Assembly: GCA_009617715.1 (NCBI GenBank) | Contig: VTFK01000223.1 | Location: 496,001 to 560,000, forward strand | DNA length: 64,000 bases | DNA from: Plectrocnemia conspersa | Taxonomy: Eukaryota; Arthropoda; Insecta; Trichoptera; Polycentropodidae | Direction: 5' to 3' | In this document: positions 35,804 through 49,057 of the stretch, one piece after another | How positions within the stretch are numbered: position 1 is the stretch's first letter | Layout of the letters: each line of letters starts with the position of its first letter | Made by a program: the position numbers and the translations under genes | Notes under the pieces: model-generated | What the model saw: only the letters and a program-made list of their open reading frames with translations | Database searches by the model: none | What the model was told of the DNA's origin: nothing

Positions 35804-37239
35804 CAAAAAATATTAACCACGGTTTTGTTCCAATTATTCTCCGTTTTGGCTGGATAAAAATATTGTCCATTTGATACGAAACAATTTAATATATGTATAT
35901 CTGTTATTTATATAATAATTTTAGGTTAATATTTTTTTATTTTAGGATGAGTGATAGCTTCATATTGATTTTGATAAAAAAGGTTCTAATATACCTGTAA
36001 TTATTTTAATTGTTAAACATAATATATATTATATTAAGAGATATTTAAAAAAAGTATACCAATGGTCATTTAGTTCTTTTAAAGAATTATCCAAGGACTA
36101 TGTGTACATATTAACTAAGAAATAAAGATTACCGAGCTTATCAAGCTCCAATATATCATAACAAAAAGTAAAAAAAACGTATTTAAGCAAGCTAAGAAAC
36201 TAAAGACTTTAATATACTATGATAAAAAAATTGTAATATTAAATTCAGGATTTTTTGTAGCATATTGTATAACGAAAAAATCAGTTTTTTTTTACTTCAC
36301 TAATTTATGATTTTAAAGTTTCAGTATCATTTTAAATTATTTTAATATATGCTATGTAAATAAAGTCAATTATTACAAATTAATTTTAATATTTCCTAGA
36401 AAATTTATTACGAGCTATGTAAATTAAATCAATTATAATTTTAAGCATTTTGACAAATTAAAAGTGATTACTTTAAAAAATAATCAAAATAATTAAAAAG
36501 CATGACCTTATTGAGAAAAAATAGAGTGTCAAAATCTTATATAGTGCTTGTAAGAAATTTGAACCACATACAATTTTGGATTATTTAGAGGTCATTTTAC
36601 TATTTCGAATAAACGAAAAGATAAATTAACGCGTCTCGTTAGTAATGCCACATACAGTATTTCTCACCACAATTGCTTGGATTACTTAATTGAATATCTT
36701 TACCGAGGCGTTAATAACTCAAAAATACCACTAAAAACACTACTCTTTTTGACAAAACACTACATTCTTTGACACAATTTGGAAAGGACGAGTGCTTTCG
36801 ACCTTTCCATAATACTATTGTTTTTCTACCTTTGTTTACACTTTTTATGCCGCTAAACTAGAATATTATATTCATACGTTCTTGTTTTTTTGTCTTGTCT
36901 AATAGTCTCGATGTTATGATTAATTTATATACTTGAAAAGCCTGATTTATTCACTATTTTTAAAAAATCTATGAAAATGAATTTTTAATTATTTTATGAC
37001 TAGAACATAAAAATAATCTGAAGCAAACAATTCTAAATGTGAATCAAACATTTACACTTTGGTTAAAAAAGTATTATCGGTGTAATAGTTGACATCAGAA
37101 CAAAATATTATTTTTCTTGCAACATTTGTCAATAAAATTGGTTTAAAAAGACATTTTTATGGATCGACTTGTACCATTCAGAAAACTATGAAATACATTG
37201 AAATGTATTAATGTGACCATTATTATTCATACGCATACT
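35804..37239. other. AT-rich noncoding stretch
   Basis: I see no gene. A small local repeat (ctatgtaaat, then aattat) occurs near 36353 and 36415, and an acactac...ctttgaca near-duplicate lies at about 36737-36775. Confidence 0.45.
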
Positions 37240-37680
37240 TCACATCCACCCATCTGTTTACTTTTCGCGTGATTTATGTGCTTCGGCGCCGAGTCTTATA
37301 TCACGTTGACGCTTTGAACTCATATCGTAGACTTCCGAGGGGCGCTCGAACAGGAAAATAAGTGAATGGCGACTCTCCATTTTATCTATATGTCTCCTTT
37401 TTTTAAGTCTTATCCATGAAATTTTCCATAAATCATTCGCATGCTCTTTACGGCTATTATAACGAGACCATCGCCGCAGGACGCCCGGCCGGAAGACTCC
37501 CTCCTTCGCCTCGGAAAATCTTTATCGGCGAACGCGGAAGGAAAATACCCAGTTGGTCACTGAACTTGGTGATTCTCAAGCTCAATAGAGTTTCTACCCT
37601 CTTCGGTTATAATCGTCCTCGAGCGTCGTTATACAGAATCTGTTGCACAACGGGACTCGTTATGTGACGTTTTATTATGA
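37240..37680. promoter_or_regulatory. higher-complexity island
   Basis: This is a GC-richer block with an 83-codon plus frame (37416-37667) containing a Pro/Gly/Arg-rich stretch (AAGRPAGRLPPSPRK). It has no recognisable domain and no convincing splice bounds. It is either regulatory DNA or, less likely, an unrecognised exon. Confidence 0.25.
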
Positions 37681-39125
37681 AAGCAACCGCTGTAGTTGAC
37701 ACCATTTGATAGGTAAACTTTAGTAATTTGTTCGAAGTATAACTTAGTCGAGTTGAAACATAGTGTAGTATTTAGGTACTTCACTTCATTTGGCCAGTAT
37801 CGTTTTCGCTGTTTTGTATGTTCATCTCGATAGCGTCGCTGCGCTATAGTGTATTGTTTAACCAACGTCTTCAAGTTGAACGTTGGTAAATATGTATAAG
37901 ATGTTTCATAGCGCGATAAAACAATTTTATTTAAATACATAAACACGTTGAAAAATAACGTAAACTTTCCACACGTGAAATATGTTAAAACATGTTTTTA
38001 AGTTTAAACTCGTAAGTTTTCAACTTTGTTCAAGTAACACATTTTCACTTCTGGAATCGCAGGCACTACATTCAACTTGATACTTCTAGTTAGTGACGTA
38101 TACCATTTGATTTTAATTTATTTAAATTTACTTTATTACTTTATTTTAAACAGTAATGATTTTTTTTTATTAATAAAGCTCTATATTTTTAAATTTTATT
38201 ATTATTAAATACAAATATTGGCACTACTAGCAATTTTCCTGTATCTGATTTTATGTTCTGGTGTTGAATTCCCATTACAAAACAAGTTACTTATATTATG
38301 TTTTAATTTTAATTTTATTTGCTTTATGTATAAAAGCGACAATTATTAAAAGTAAGCTATTAACAATCTGAGATATATTAAAGTTGAAATCTGAAATCTT
38401 TATTAATTTATTTTAAATTTCTCACCCCAACAAGTATTAATATTTTCAATGATACCCTGTGTAAAGATGTATCTATAGATATATTTATGTTTGTTATATA
38501 ACGGGTTTAACTGGATTTGAGATCAAGGTTGAAGGGAGAAGCGGCTGCTTTCACGGTTTCTTCAGTCGATATTCCGTATAGTTCTACTTTCTGCAAGCTA
38601 AACGGAAGCGATGTATATACGCCCTGTATGCGCTTATATATGCATAGTCTTCACAGGGAGGTTTTTTGTTCACCTAAACTTGATGTGACAAGCAATTACG
38701 AAGATTTGGTAGCGTAACTAGATTTGTTTATATATGACTGTTTTCTTATTGAAGTATTTTCGTTACATTATTGTAGTTTAAACCTTTAAAGATTCGGCAA
38801 TCTTGCACTTGTCATTTCTCATTCATCCTGTTTGTCAATGTATTTTTTTTGTGTGTAGGTGTTAGACACTGAAGGGTCGATAAAGGGATGCATTTAGCTA
38901 ATATTTCGAAACATATTTATTATCACGTAAAGTATGCACTCATACCAAAGACAATCGTTGGGTAGTAGAAACTAATAGCAAGATGTTTATTGTGCTTTTA
39001 ACGTGTAATGTGACAAGTTTTTTTCGCACGGTCAATGCGTCAATTCTGATTAAAGCTTTACGCCTGTCCAGGTAGTCATGTCAATAATTAGGAATATTTT
39101 AATTTGTTGTATAATATCATGTTTT
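37681..39125. other. noncoding stretch
   Basis: I see no gene. Frames at 37629-37946 (minus) and 38517-38717 (plus) lack recognisable motifs. Confidence 0.45.
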
Positions 39126-39155
39126 TAATTCGTTATTTTTTTGTTGCAGGTATGT
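39126..39155 (+). promoter_or_regulatory. strong candidate recursive splice site
   Basis: A T-rich tract (cgttatttttttgttg) ends in CAG at 39147-39149 and runs directly into GTATGT at 39150-39155, a normal insect donor variant. A tttttaatt branch-point-like stretch lies about 20 nt upstream of the AG. This is the best acceptor tract of the four + strand candidates. No open frame follows that would make it an ordinary exon boundary. Confidence 0.45.
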
Positions 39156-40099
39156 TACTAAATATTTTCCACTACAAAAAAGTATAAGTCGATTTTAATT
39201 AAATATATTTTTTGATCGGTATATTTTATATTCAGTTTCGTATGCTGTTTGTGCTATGTTAATCCAAGCGAATTCAGGGTATTTAAGAGTTAAACTCTCA
39301 ATTGGAAAAATTAACTAACAAATAACATCTCATTTTGAATCAATGATTTAATTTCATAGATTGGCAGAAGTAAATAATGCTTTTAAATGGCAATGAAAAC
39401 ATATTTGTTGTATATTTAAATTTTAAATAATGAAATTTCATTAAAATTAAATTAATATTAATATAGAACATATTAACTATATAAACTTAGTTTTGATGTA
39501 TTGATATTTGCAATCAAAGGATGGGTATGTTATTTGTGTATTATCATCTAAATCACAATTTTTCTGATGTTTTACTAAATCTTATAATAATGTCTTTTTT
39601 CAATTATGGTATAAGGCATATAAACAATTTTTTTTAAATTAAAAAAATAATAATGGCTAAGTAAAATTTTATTTGAGCAATAAATATTCTCAAATATTAT
39701 TATTATATTGTTTAGTGAAATAGGACGTATTTATTATAAATACATTTATGCCTCGCCTTATTCTTTTATAGTTTCATTATATGAAACATTTTAAAGTATT
39801 TATTTACGGAAAAACAAGTTAACTATGTAATTTGAATTACTCTTGTAAATTTTATTTAGGTCCCCTTATTATAGCTTATTTTATTTAATAAGCATATTCT
39901 CTACTTGCTGTTGCTGTTTTGAGCATCTGTAAAAGTGAATTTTATAACTCATTTAAATCAACGGTGTCAGAAAATATGTTAATATAAATAATTTATATTA
40001 AGTAAATATTTAATAAACCTCCAAAACTGTTACATTTTACGTTGGAAAGCTTTAAGTAAATGCCTACAATATTAATATAAAGATATAAAAATTCCTAAT
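39156..40099. other. AT-rich noncoding stretch
   Basis: I see no gene or repeat of note. Confidence 0.5.
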
Positions 40100-40680
40100 G
40101 TATCACTCTGTATTATTTATTATACACAATGTACCTAAGGACTTTCCACAATCTTTACTCACAGGCGAAAGTCGCTTACGTGTAAAACTTTTCTTATACA
40201 CTATACACTTTTCCGCGAAGTCGTTGAAATTAATCATCCGTCCTGCGCTCTCATGAGCCTTGTGAGATCTGGTATCGCATAAAATAAAGCCGGGACGCAC
40301 CTTACACACCATCCCGTATCCTTATCAGCCCTTAATGCGAGGCTTATATATTTGCGTCACGTCCTCCGGGGCCCTTCCTTTGACACATTCGCTGCTCTCG
40401 CGCATCTAGATTTAAACCTTTAGCGGACTTACCTCGATTCCATCCACCTCCGACATTGTAGTTGGATAGCTAAATATTTAACACGTGCTTCACAAACAGA
40501 GTTTTATCGCGTTTAGGGCTTTTGCCAGAAAATAATAGTCAACGTCGTCCACTTTGGTCGAAAATAGTGAGCGATAAGTAAAGGGTACGGAAATGAAGCG
40601 TCGTCGCTCAAGATGTCATTCGAAAGTCAGGCATTTTGGGCGTGTAACACGCGCATGGATGTACATTTTTTACTATCGAA
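40100..40680. promoter_or_regulatory. higher-complexity island
   Basis: GC-richer sequence includes a compact block, tttgcgtcacgtcctccggg, near 40352 (a CRE/bZIP-like gcgtcacg lies inside). The 69-codon minus frame at 40103-40312 matches nothing I know. I infer regulatory DNA. Confidence 0.25.
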
Positions 40681-43600
40681 AGTATGTTGGTACAAAATTT
40701 GCGATTGTGTCGGTTATTTTATATTTAAAAAAAATCACGATGCTCCCAACTGATGAATCATGTTGAGAAAAAATGTTATTAATTTAAGTAAAGGTCCAAC
40801 GGTCCGAAAATCAAACAGATGCAGCAATTGGTAACAATCTCAGGTTGTCAACTTATAAATTCATTTGCACTGAACTCGCGATTTTTAAAATTGTACTTTT
40901 TTAATTAATTTTAATATATAAAGTTACATGGTACATTTTAAACTCATTTTACACTTTTTCAAGCAGAAAAAGTTAAATATTCGGAATTAAAATCGCTATA
41001 GCAAAGTTTAATTTTTATTGGATATGTAGAGTAATTAGTTTTTTTTACTTTGTTTAGATTAAGTTTTTTTTATATTTTTGTCATAGATTGGACAACCTGA
41101 ATTATTCAATAGATCGCGTTGTTTATCATGCAAGCTTATGTATAAATAACGTCTTTCATTCATATTTTTTTGTTTTAACTTGATTTATATAATATATCAT
41201 TTTATTTTGTGTATAATGCATTTAATATTTAAAAAACGAGGAAGATATTCAAATTTATTTTTGTAGCAATATTTGTAGATCGCTTTTTAGTATTTAGTAT
41301 TTTTTTCACTGTAGTGACTTATCTGCCTAGTCGGATCCAACAACTTAATTACTTAAATATAACCCCGATCAATCTTCTGTGTGATAAGGTTTATTTACTT
41401 CTTGAGGCTATGTTGCAAATCAATTACGTAAGCTCTTTTTAACACATGAAATCGGTGCAATTATCTTTAGTGGCCTCTCTAAAACTATATTTATTTTATT
41501 AAACATATATCTAAAAAGCTATTACTTTTTTAGATATATGTTTTTGAAGTAAAATTAAATATAATAAATAAATAAATAAATAAATGGCTTTGAATTCCGA
41601 AAAAGTTCTTATTTAGTTTAACCTATTGTGGCTAATATTGTAGCGTTATAAAACATTTACGAGCACAATATATTTTTTTACATAAAGCGTGTGTAAAAAT
41701 TGAGGGGTAAATTCAATAAATTGTCATATTTTTGATATTCCATAATAATATCCGTCCAACCTCAGTGAGCTTACTAAAAATACGTATATTCTAGACCTCA
41801 TTATTACATATAAAAATGGCGATAAATATGTTTTTACTCAGGGATCTTATCGTGTATGAAGTACACTGTATGTTGTTGTAACCTTTGTATTGTAGTTCAT
41901 AAATAATATTAATAAAATATTTTATATACGAACACAAAATATTATTTTTAATAAAAAATAGTAATAACAAGCGTAATAAGCCAAAACTATACGGTACGAA
42001 TATAAAACAGAATTACTTCCCTTTGCGAAATACACAGCCTTGATAGAGCTCTTTCTTTTAATATCACCACAATAATAATAATCCATTATTAATCGCACGG
42101 GAAATGATAAAATTGTATTTCTCTTTAAAACGTAATATAAAGTTGCCACATCGAAAATGTAATTTTCTCGCCCCTCGGTGGAAATTTCGCCTTTAAAAAG
42201 CGATTCGAGCTTCGATTTTTCCTTGACTTTCTCCCCTTGTTTAGCCGAACGAAAATATTCGCGCAATAAACATAAAACTATGTTTTTATACGAGAATATG
42301 AATAAAGAATTACGACGGAGAGCCGAAATTACCGAAGTTTTTGTAGTTTAGGGACTGCATATACGCTGCGAAGATTTAATATGAAATATTTCATTCGTAG
42401 GGTGGATGTGTTCCTTATTTACAACAAAAAAGTAATAGAACAACTCTATGTATATACAATGTCTATTCCTTGTTTATTATTGAAATAATCAAGAACCCTT
42501 GCTTAGATTTATTGTACTAAGTTTTAGAATTGTTTCGAGACTAGCGCAGTATTGAGATTGAAATTATTTTTATTTGTGGCGTTACTCGTTATACAATCTG
42601 CATTTTTACTACGAAATGGGTTTGTGTGTCTTTTAATCTTTTTCTAGACTTAAATGAATGACATTTTGGGATATTGAAAATGTAGACAGTGTTCTTTTAA
42701 AGTTGCACATATAAGCATCACTGATTAATGTGCGTTAGTTAATAAACTAAACAGTCAAGATAATTTATTGTTTTGAACTAATATAATATTCACCATTGTA
42801 TATACAAAAAACTGGATAATCATTATATTGCTCCCAGATTTAATCCAACGTAGCTTTTGAAATCGTACAATATTTTTTGCACCGTATTTGATAAATGAAC
42901 TATATGTATCATATATGCTAAATATAAGTATTTTATTATAAATATTTTTTGCCATATAATGTTATATATACAAATAATGTAAGAACATGTATGAATAATA
43001 AATACAATTTTACATATTATTTAAAAAATCCTTTTGAAAAATCCAACACAGAAAAAAAATATTGAGATATCAGAAAGTACGATTTTTCTGATTTTATAAA
43101 TTTAGTCTTGTAGTAGTTTATTTGCTCTATATGTTTGCATGGTAAAAAGTAATATAAATATGGATATCTGATATTTATTTAGGGATGAAAAATGTTTATG
43201 TAAATGTTTAAAATATAAAACGCTAATTTAAATGTTTTACTAAAAAATATTCCTGGAAGCAAATTTATTCTCTGGTTTATTATCTATTTAGGTCTCATTT
43301 TATTTAATGGTTTTATAATTTAACTTTCTGCTAATTTTTCCAACCAATTATAAAATAATATTGGCATTACAGTCGTTAAAGATTGTTATTATTTTATTAA
43401 ATTTAAAACCTAATAAATTTAACTATCCTTAATTATATAAGATACATAGTAACAAACTATTTATATTAAAATTTTTAACATAATGCAAAAATATGTATAA
43501 AAAATAAGTACATTTTTAAATATATACAATACTTGAGATATATTTTAAAGTAAAGTTAAACAGATCAAAACATATTTATAATGCATTGTTTTTTAAGAAT

Positions 43601-44379
43601 TTGCTTGTAATACATTTAGAATAACCCTTTATTTATTTACCAACTTAAGCATAATGCACCTAAATCAACTATATTTTTTTACATAAAAATACACTTCTTG
43701 ACAAAGTTAAAGGCATATTAAAGTTAGGTTTCCTCCAATATCTTAATTCTAATAATCCTTTATTCATAACGAGATTCTTCCTGATTTGTAATCACGACAT
43801 AATTTTTTAAATGGTTTTGAACAACTGCTACTTTTTTCGCATGTTAATAGTGGTTCTATTAAACACACGCTGCACAGGTAAATTCTAGACACAATAAAAA
43901 ATCAAAAAAATAATGTTGTGTAATCTTTGAGTATTTTGATTGTCAAGTAAAAAAAATAATTAAAAATATAATGAAATATGTGTGTTTTGGTGCTTTTTAT
44001 TCGAGGCACAAAGTGGTTACACGTTCTGTAGAGATTTACAATTTGTTTATCACGGAGACCAGTCAAAGGGCACGAACGGAGAGGAGTATAGCGTAGTTTT
44101 TATGGCACACTCCATAGAATACAAATTAATTTTGAGATCGCATGACGAATTGTACAAATTTATCTGAAAAAGCTCCGGAGACACGAGACTCTTGGTAAAA
44201 CAATAAACATGAGATGGGCGTATAAATCGCGTTTTTTCTTTAATATCGACATTTTTTTTGTCGTATTTTGTTCTGTTCATATCAGAAAAATATTAACAAT
44301 GAACCCTGTATTGTATAAATAAATTTATTTTTATGCATTATTATATATAAGATATAGAACGAAATGCTTAGTTTGTGTT
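40681..44379. other. long AT-rich noncoding stretch
   Basis: I see no gene. The 114-codon minus frame at 41922-42266 is Tyr/Lys-rich and unrecognised, and sits partly in a GC-richer patch (42100-42400). (AAAT)n lies at about 41564-41585. Frames at 43982-44167 and 44050-44280 overlap on opposite strands. Confidence 0.45.
41502..41544. repeat. 17-bp perfect inverted repeat
   Basis: Arm aaacatatatctaaaaa at 41502-41518 pairs exactly with 41528-41544 around a 9-nt loop. It is A/T-rich, so a chance or slippage origin is possible. Confidence 0.6.
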
Positions 44380-45130
44380 AACTGGGCAATTGAACCTTTT
44401 TTTGCACTCAACGCTCTCTCCAACCGTCGTGCCGTGGTACTATATCGTGCACGCGAACACAGATATAAATAATAAAAGAGCACAGGGGAGCTCCCAGTAT
44501 CGTTCATAAATAAAGGGAAAACTTTTAAGAGTTGTTAATCTTCCCTTTGGTGTAGTAGCTTGCGGTATCAATTGCGCATTTGCCAAGATTTAGCACCGGT
44601 GCCCTTTTAAACGATGGTCTTTTTTTTTGGCGTCCGTTAACGAGTTTATTTTCCGTCTGCCTTAAACAGTACTCTCATAAGAAATACGTTTATTATCCCC
44701 CAACGGTCGAAGATTCATGTATTTCGACCCTTGCTCTAAAGGGTCGGATGGGTCTTTGATTATTTCGTGTATGAAATGGATTTTTTAAACATAATACGTC
44801 GTCTAAGCAAGCTCTACTCTATTTTGTTCCAGGTGCGTGAATTTCCATTTTATCCTTGTCTGCTCTTTCCGCTTTCAGGATTTTATGTACGCGTATGTAA
44901 GTGGGCTATTTTCCTTAATTTACGCGGGTATGCACATGTGTCTGCGACGAAGCACTGTCTTTTTTCGCTTCTCTTTACGTTGCCAAAGGTGATCGTTCCG
45001 CTTTTTCTCGTCGTGGGCGGAAAATTTCATGCGTTTAATACGCAATTACTTTGGCTCTATCTGGAGGCGCCTTCTGTCATTTTTGCCGAAAAGAACACTT
45101 TTAAAGTAAAGAATATGTGAGCGTGCGAGT
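44380..45130. promoter_or_regulatory. higher-complexity island containing a long open frame
   Basis: The longest frame of the window (117 codons, 44767-45120 plus) lies here. Its composition is hydrophobic and Phe/Leu/Val-rich, without a domain I recognise. A splice-like CAG|GT sits inside it at 44832/44833. The block also holds gtgccgtggtac and other GC-rich motifs. Regulatory DNA is the main reading and an unrecognised exon the alternative. Confidence 0.25.
44808..44838 (+). promoter_or_regulatory. candidate recursive splice site
   Basis: A pyrimidine-rich tract (ctctactctattttgttc) with a tctaagc branch-like sequence upstream ends in CAG at 44830-44832, followed directly by GTGCGT at 44833-44838. 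The acceptor half is strong. The donor half is acceptable but not consensus (GTAAGT). Confidence 0.35.
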
Positions 45131-46591
45131 GCCTTAAATGCCATGGTTTTATAATATAAATAAAAATGTATTTAAAATAAAATTATGTGTTATACAATTT
45201 TCGTGTATTTTAATTAAAACATACATATATTACAAAGCTACAATTCTAAACCTTGATACGGGGTATTCATAACAATGCCTCCAGCATAAGAATTGTGCAC
45301 TCGAAGTTGTTTGTAATTATTCGCCTTGTACCGACTCAGAGTATAAATGTACGTAAATAAGTTTGAATAAGTAACATACACTTGGAAAAAGTATGTTTAT
45401 AAAATCGGCAAAAAATTATGTTGAGGCATTATTCAACCAGTAGGCTTGTTTTGTAATCAAATTGAAAAATATATTTATTTACATCTTACTTATTTTATAT
45501 TATATTCATTTAAAGAAAAAAAATATCACATACTGTTATTAAGACGTATTTATTATAAACCAGAGTTTTTTCAACTACGCCTTTTATAATTTTGCCCAAA
45601 AAAATACAGTGAGTTGCAATACATTTAACAAATCAAACAAATTCCGCTTTTACTTCTGAGTAAAATATTTTTAAGAGTGGTTAATTTAATGCCTGAAACT
45701 TATAAAGCTTACAACTTTAATAACGTTGGACTATTTCAGTCGTTATACTAGATTGCTGTAGAAAATAGTGTACTATCAGCACTTTTGATTTATCCACTTT
45801 CATAAAAGCACAAAAGTGGACATTTCCATATTCACATTAATTTTTGTCTTTTTTTTTGTGAAGTGATTAATTCATTATATGAAACTTTTGTGGTAGTAGC
45901 AATGTATGATACAAACTGGCGTAACTCACAAATTCATCAGAATTTTTATCCTAGTTCTTTAAAAAGTTGATATTAAACATCACCTAAAGTTTTACAAATT
46001 CTAGAGATTGTGTATGTGAGAGATGTATTTCATTACTGTTTTAATGCTGTTGGTGCCCAAAAACAACTGTACTTTCTCGATTGTTTGTAGTTTTTGCTCC
46101 CTGTGATTTCATATGTATGCCACTGAATAGAAGGCCTAAAGTGAGTTTTTGATAGTTCCAAAAGTACGGTTATTAAGCGTACCTGATTATTAAAATATAG
46201 ATTTTATTAGCTTCAAGCTAGTCTTCAGAGTAATATTAATTTCATATCATACAAGAAAATACGTAAACTTCGCTAAACTTCCTTTTATCTCCGTACGTAT
46301 GTATTAAACAGAGTTCAATTAATTTTATCTAAATATTTCTAAGTATTATGGTAGAGTAATAGGCTCATATAAGTACCGCAACAATTTAATTTAATTAAAA
46401 CCGCTATGCTCTAAATCTATACTTTTTTTTACATTGGTGTTTATATTATTAATTTTACAGCATTGCATTATATTTTTTTAGGACCGTGAGTAAAAAATAT
46501 CATTGAAAAAGTATTATAAAAAACTTTTAATATACTCTAGAGTTTTTCAATATTGCGGATTTTCAATTATTCGAATATAAAATATTGTATA
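45131..46591. other. AT-rich noncoding stretch
   Basis: I see no gene or repeat of note. Confidence 0.5.
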
Positions 46592-46745
46592 CTAGCACGT
46601 CAGACGTGTGGTATATATCGCTGAGTTTTGATATGAAAGAACTAGGTTCGAATCCCATATTTACCTTGGTGTTTTTAATTTTTATCGTGTCAAGGAGATC
46701 GATTGGTTATTATTATAAAATTTAAATTCCTATTGATGTACAGAG
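46592..46745 (+). mobile_element. tRNA-derived SINE, plus-strand copy
   Basis: The tRNA-like head begins ctagcacgtcagacgtgtgg and carries an exact B-box, ggttcgaatcc (46645-46655). The body shares tatcgtgt, gatcg, tattattat and attcc in the same order with the minus-strand copy at 35655-35803. It is not a functional tRNA gene, because I see no acceptor-stem pairing or terminator placement. Confidence 0.7.
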
Positions 46746-47111
46746 ATCTGTCTTATCTCATAAAAGAATATCAAGATTATTAATTTAAATTGAGCTAGGT
46801 TGTTCATATTAAGTATTAAAAATTGTCTAATAATGAGCTACTTCGTATTAAAAAAACGATAAAATATTCGAATATATCTGTAGAGGTTCATTGTTCCGGA
46901 CACAAGTATTTATTTATTTGTATTAAAAAAATAATAAAGTAATAAGTGGCAAACATTAAATCAATACAAAGTTAAATTTTAGTTATACCTGTTGCCAAAG
47001 AAAATACATAACTTGTTATGCTTAAAAATATTACCATATTATTTTTTTAAGACAGATTCGAAATTATACAATATTATTAAAAAAATAAAAGTAATAATAA
47101 AATTAAATTCC
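46746..47111. other. AT-rich noncoding stretch
   Basis: I see nothing coding here. Confidence 0.5.
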
Positions 47112-47236
47112 AGCCGTTGAAAAAGTCCACAGTTTAACTAAGAAAAATGAGTAATTTCTGGAATTTCGGCAATTCCAGAAATTACTCATTTTTCTTAATT
47201 AATATTATTGTTCAGCTGTGGACTTTTTCATTGGCT
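47112..47236. repeat. long hairpin with 26-bp perfect inner stem and 21-bp outer stem
   Basis: Inner arms 47140-47165 and 47171-47196 are exact inverted copies around tcggc. Outer arms (agccgttgaaaaagtccac and onward at 47112-47132, against 47216-47236) pair with two mismatches. Between inner and outer stems the left side has 7 nt and the right side 19 nt, giving an asymmetric internal loop. It could be a small-RNA hairpin or a foldback element. No target duplication was recognised. Confidence 0.8.
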
Positions 47237-49057
47237 ATATTGAACTTTTATATTTTTTTTAATTAATACGTATTTTAGTTCATATTTTATTGTTCCGCTA
47301 TTAATAACATAAATATATTTTGTAAAATAAAAAGTAGCACAATTGGCTTGTGAAGAGTGCAGTAGAAAAAAGACTACCCGCGTTGTTGTAATGACCAAAA
47401 AAAGCAGTGTTTTTAGTAGTCGATTTTCAGTGTAAAATTTTAAAATATATTACTAAAAATTGAATAAATAGAACACCGAATAGTTATAAAAGTTGGCATA
47501 TGTAAATTTTCGGTATTCTAATATTTACGTTAGTCGGTTTTTGGAGTTTTTAGATTTTTTTTTAATATATCACTACAAATATGAACAAATATTCGAATAA
47601 TTAATTCTTAAAAACCTGGAAAATATATTTAGTATTAGAATATTTTATTATTAGGTACTATAATAACCTATATTTAAAAAAGTTGAATTTCTTTTTCTTA
47701 ATGTTATATATTATAAATACATTGCTAAATATTTTTTAAGTATTAATTAGTTTAAAACATTTTAATTTACATTACACTATTAATTCATTTTAAAATCCAG
47801 TTTTTTTTACTATAGAAATAATATTTTTTTTTTAAAATAGCAAAAATACAATAAGACTTTTCATATGCAAATACATACTTTTATACGTTATAGATAATAT
47901 CATTACTAACATAATATCGATGTCATTAAAAGTGTAAATTAGTTAATTCTTTTCTTTAATTCATTGAAATGATGTAATAGTAAGATTTTAAATATCCTGT
48001 TTTATTCACAAGCTGTATTTTTATTTGTTCATTTACGTACAATTTATATTCTATTTTTTGACCATGGAGTCTTAATTAGAGCTTTTTTATGATTATTTGC
48101 TATGTTTAAGATATAAGATTTTCACAACAGCAAAGTGTGATATATTTAATTATTTTAACCCAAAAGAGGTTATAAATACAATTTACACATCTTTTATATA
48201 TCGATGGCTGTGAAATTATGATATATTTTAATTTAAAAATAATCTGTTTTATATAAAATATATTGTCAACCGATGACGGAGCACTTTTGAACTGATTGCA
48301 CATTTATCACTTTATGTCCAAGCAATGTAACTCCCTAGTGCATAATCGAGTTGAGAGGATCGTATCACTAGTCATTATAGTAAAAGTAAATTCAATAATA
48401 TTTTATTCAAGTAAGGTAAACCATTTTGCAATAAATGCCTATTATTTATACTTAATCAATATAAAACACATAGAAGAGTGCTTGAACGAAGGTAGTGAAT
48501 TTTTAATAACCACTCGCCGATACCTTTTCATGGGCTTTTTTCGCGAATACTCCGATTGAATAGTGAGCACTTTTTATAGTCTATTTGCACTTTAACTGAG
48601 TGAGCGCTCCGCAATTCATTCAATTTTCAGTATATTGATTAAAGGTAATGCATTTCAACGGGTCCACGATCCGACCACTCTAAACAATCGTCAGAGCGAG
48701 TTTCAAACGATGAAATCCAACCCGCACGAGACGTATTTAAACAATTCTCCATTGCCGATTGTTCAAACCAAACAACCACAGCTGAATTGGTACAATAATA
48801 AATTATTGGTAATGATTTAAATGCGTTGATATAGACACATTATTTTAATTAATCTTCGTTTAATTTTCTTGTGTTTCAACACTTTTGGAAGATTAGTATT
48901 ATAAATATAAATTTAGTAGCAGTTTCTTTATAAAGCCAACGATCTCTCATAATTCAGCACAAACAATAAAAAAAATCTTGTCTCTCTGTAACCCATTCAA
49001 TACGTTGTCGTATAGTATTAATAGATAATCTATTATTGTAGTTCATTTTAAAGTTCG
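47237..49057. other. AT-rich noncoding stretch
   Basis: I see no gene. The plus frames at 48296-48559 and 48635-48820 (the latter Asn/Gln/Pro-containing) are unrecognised and cover a GC-richer patch at 48280-48830. Confidence 0.4.

Noticed and set aside
44767..45120. Longest open frame (117 codons) as a protein-coding gene
   Set aside because: It is hydrophobic with no recognisable domain, sits in a GC-richer block where long frames are expected by chance, and contains a splice-like junction. I kept it only as part of an island.
46592..46664. tRNA gene
   Set aside because: The B-box is exact but the A-box is degenerate, no acceptor stem is apparent, and the following body is shared with another locus, so it is a SINE head.
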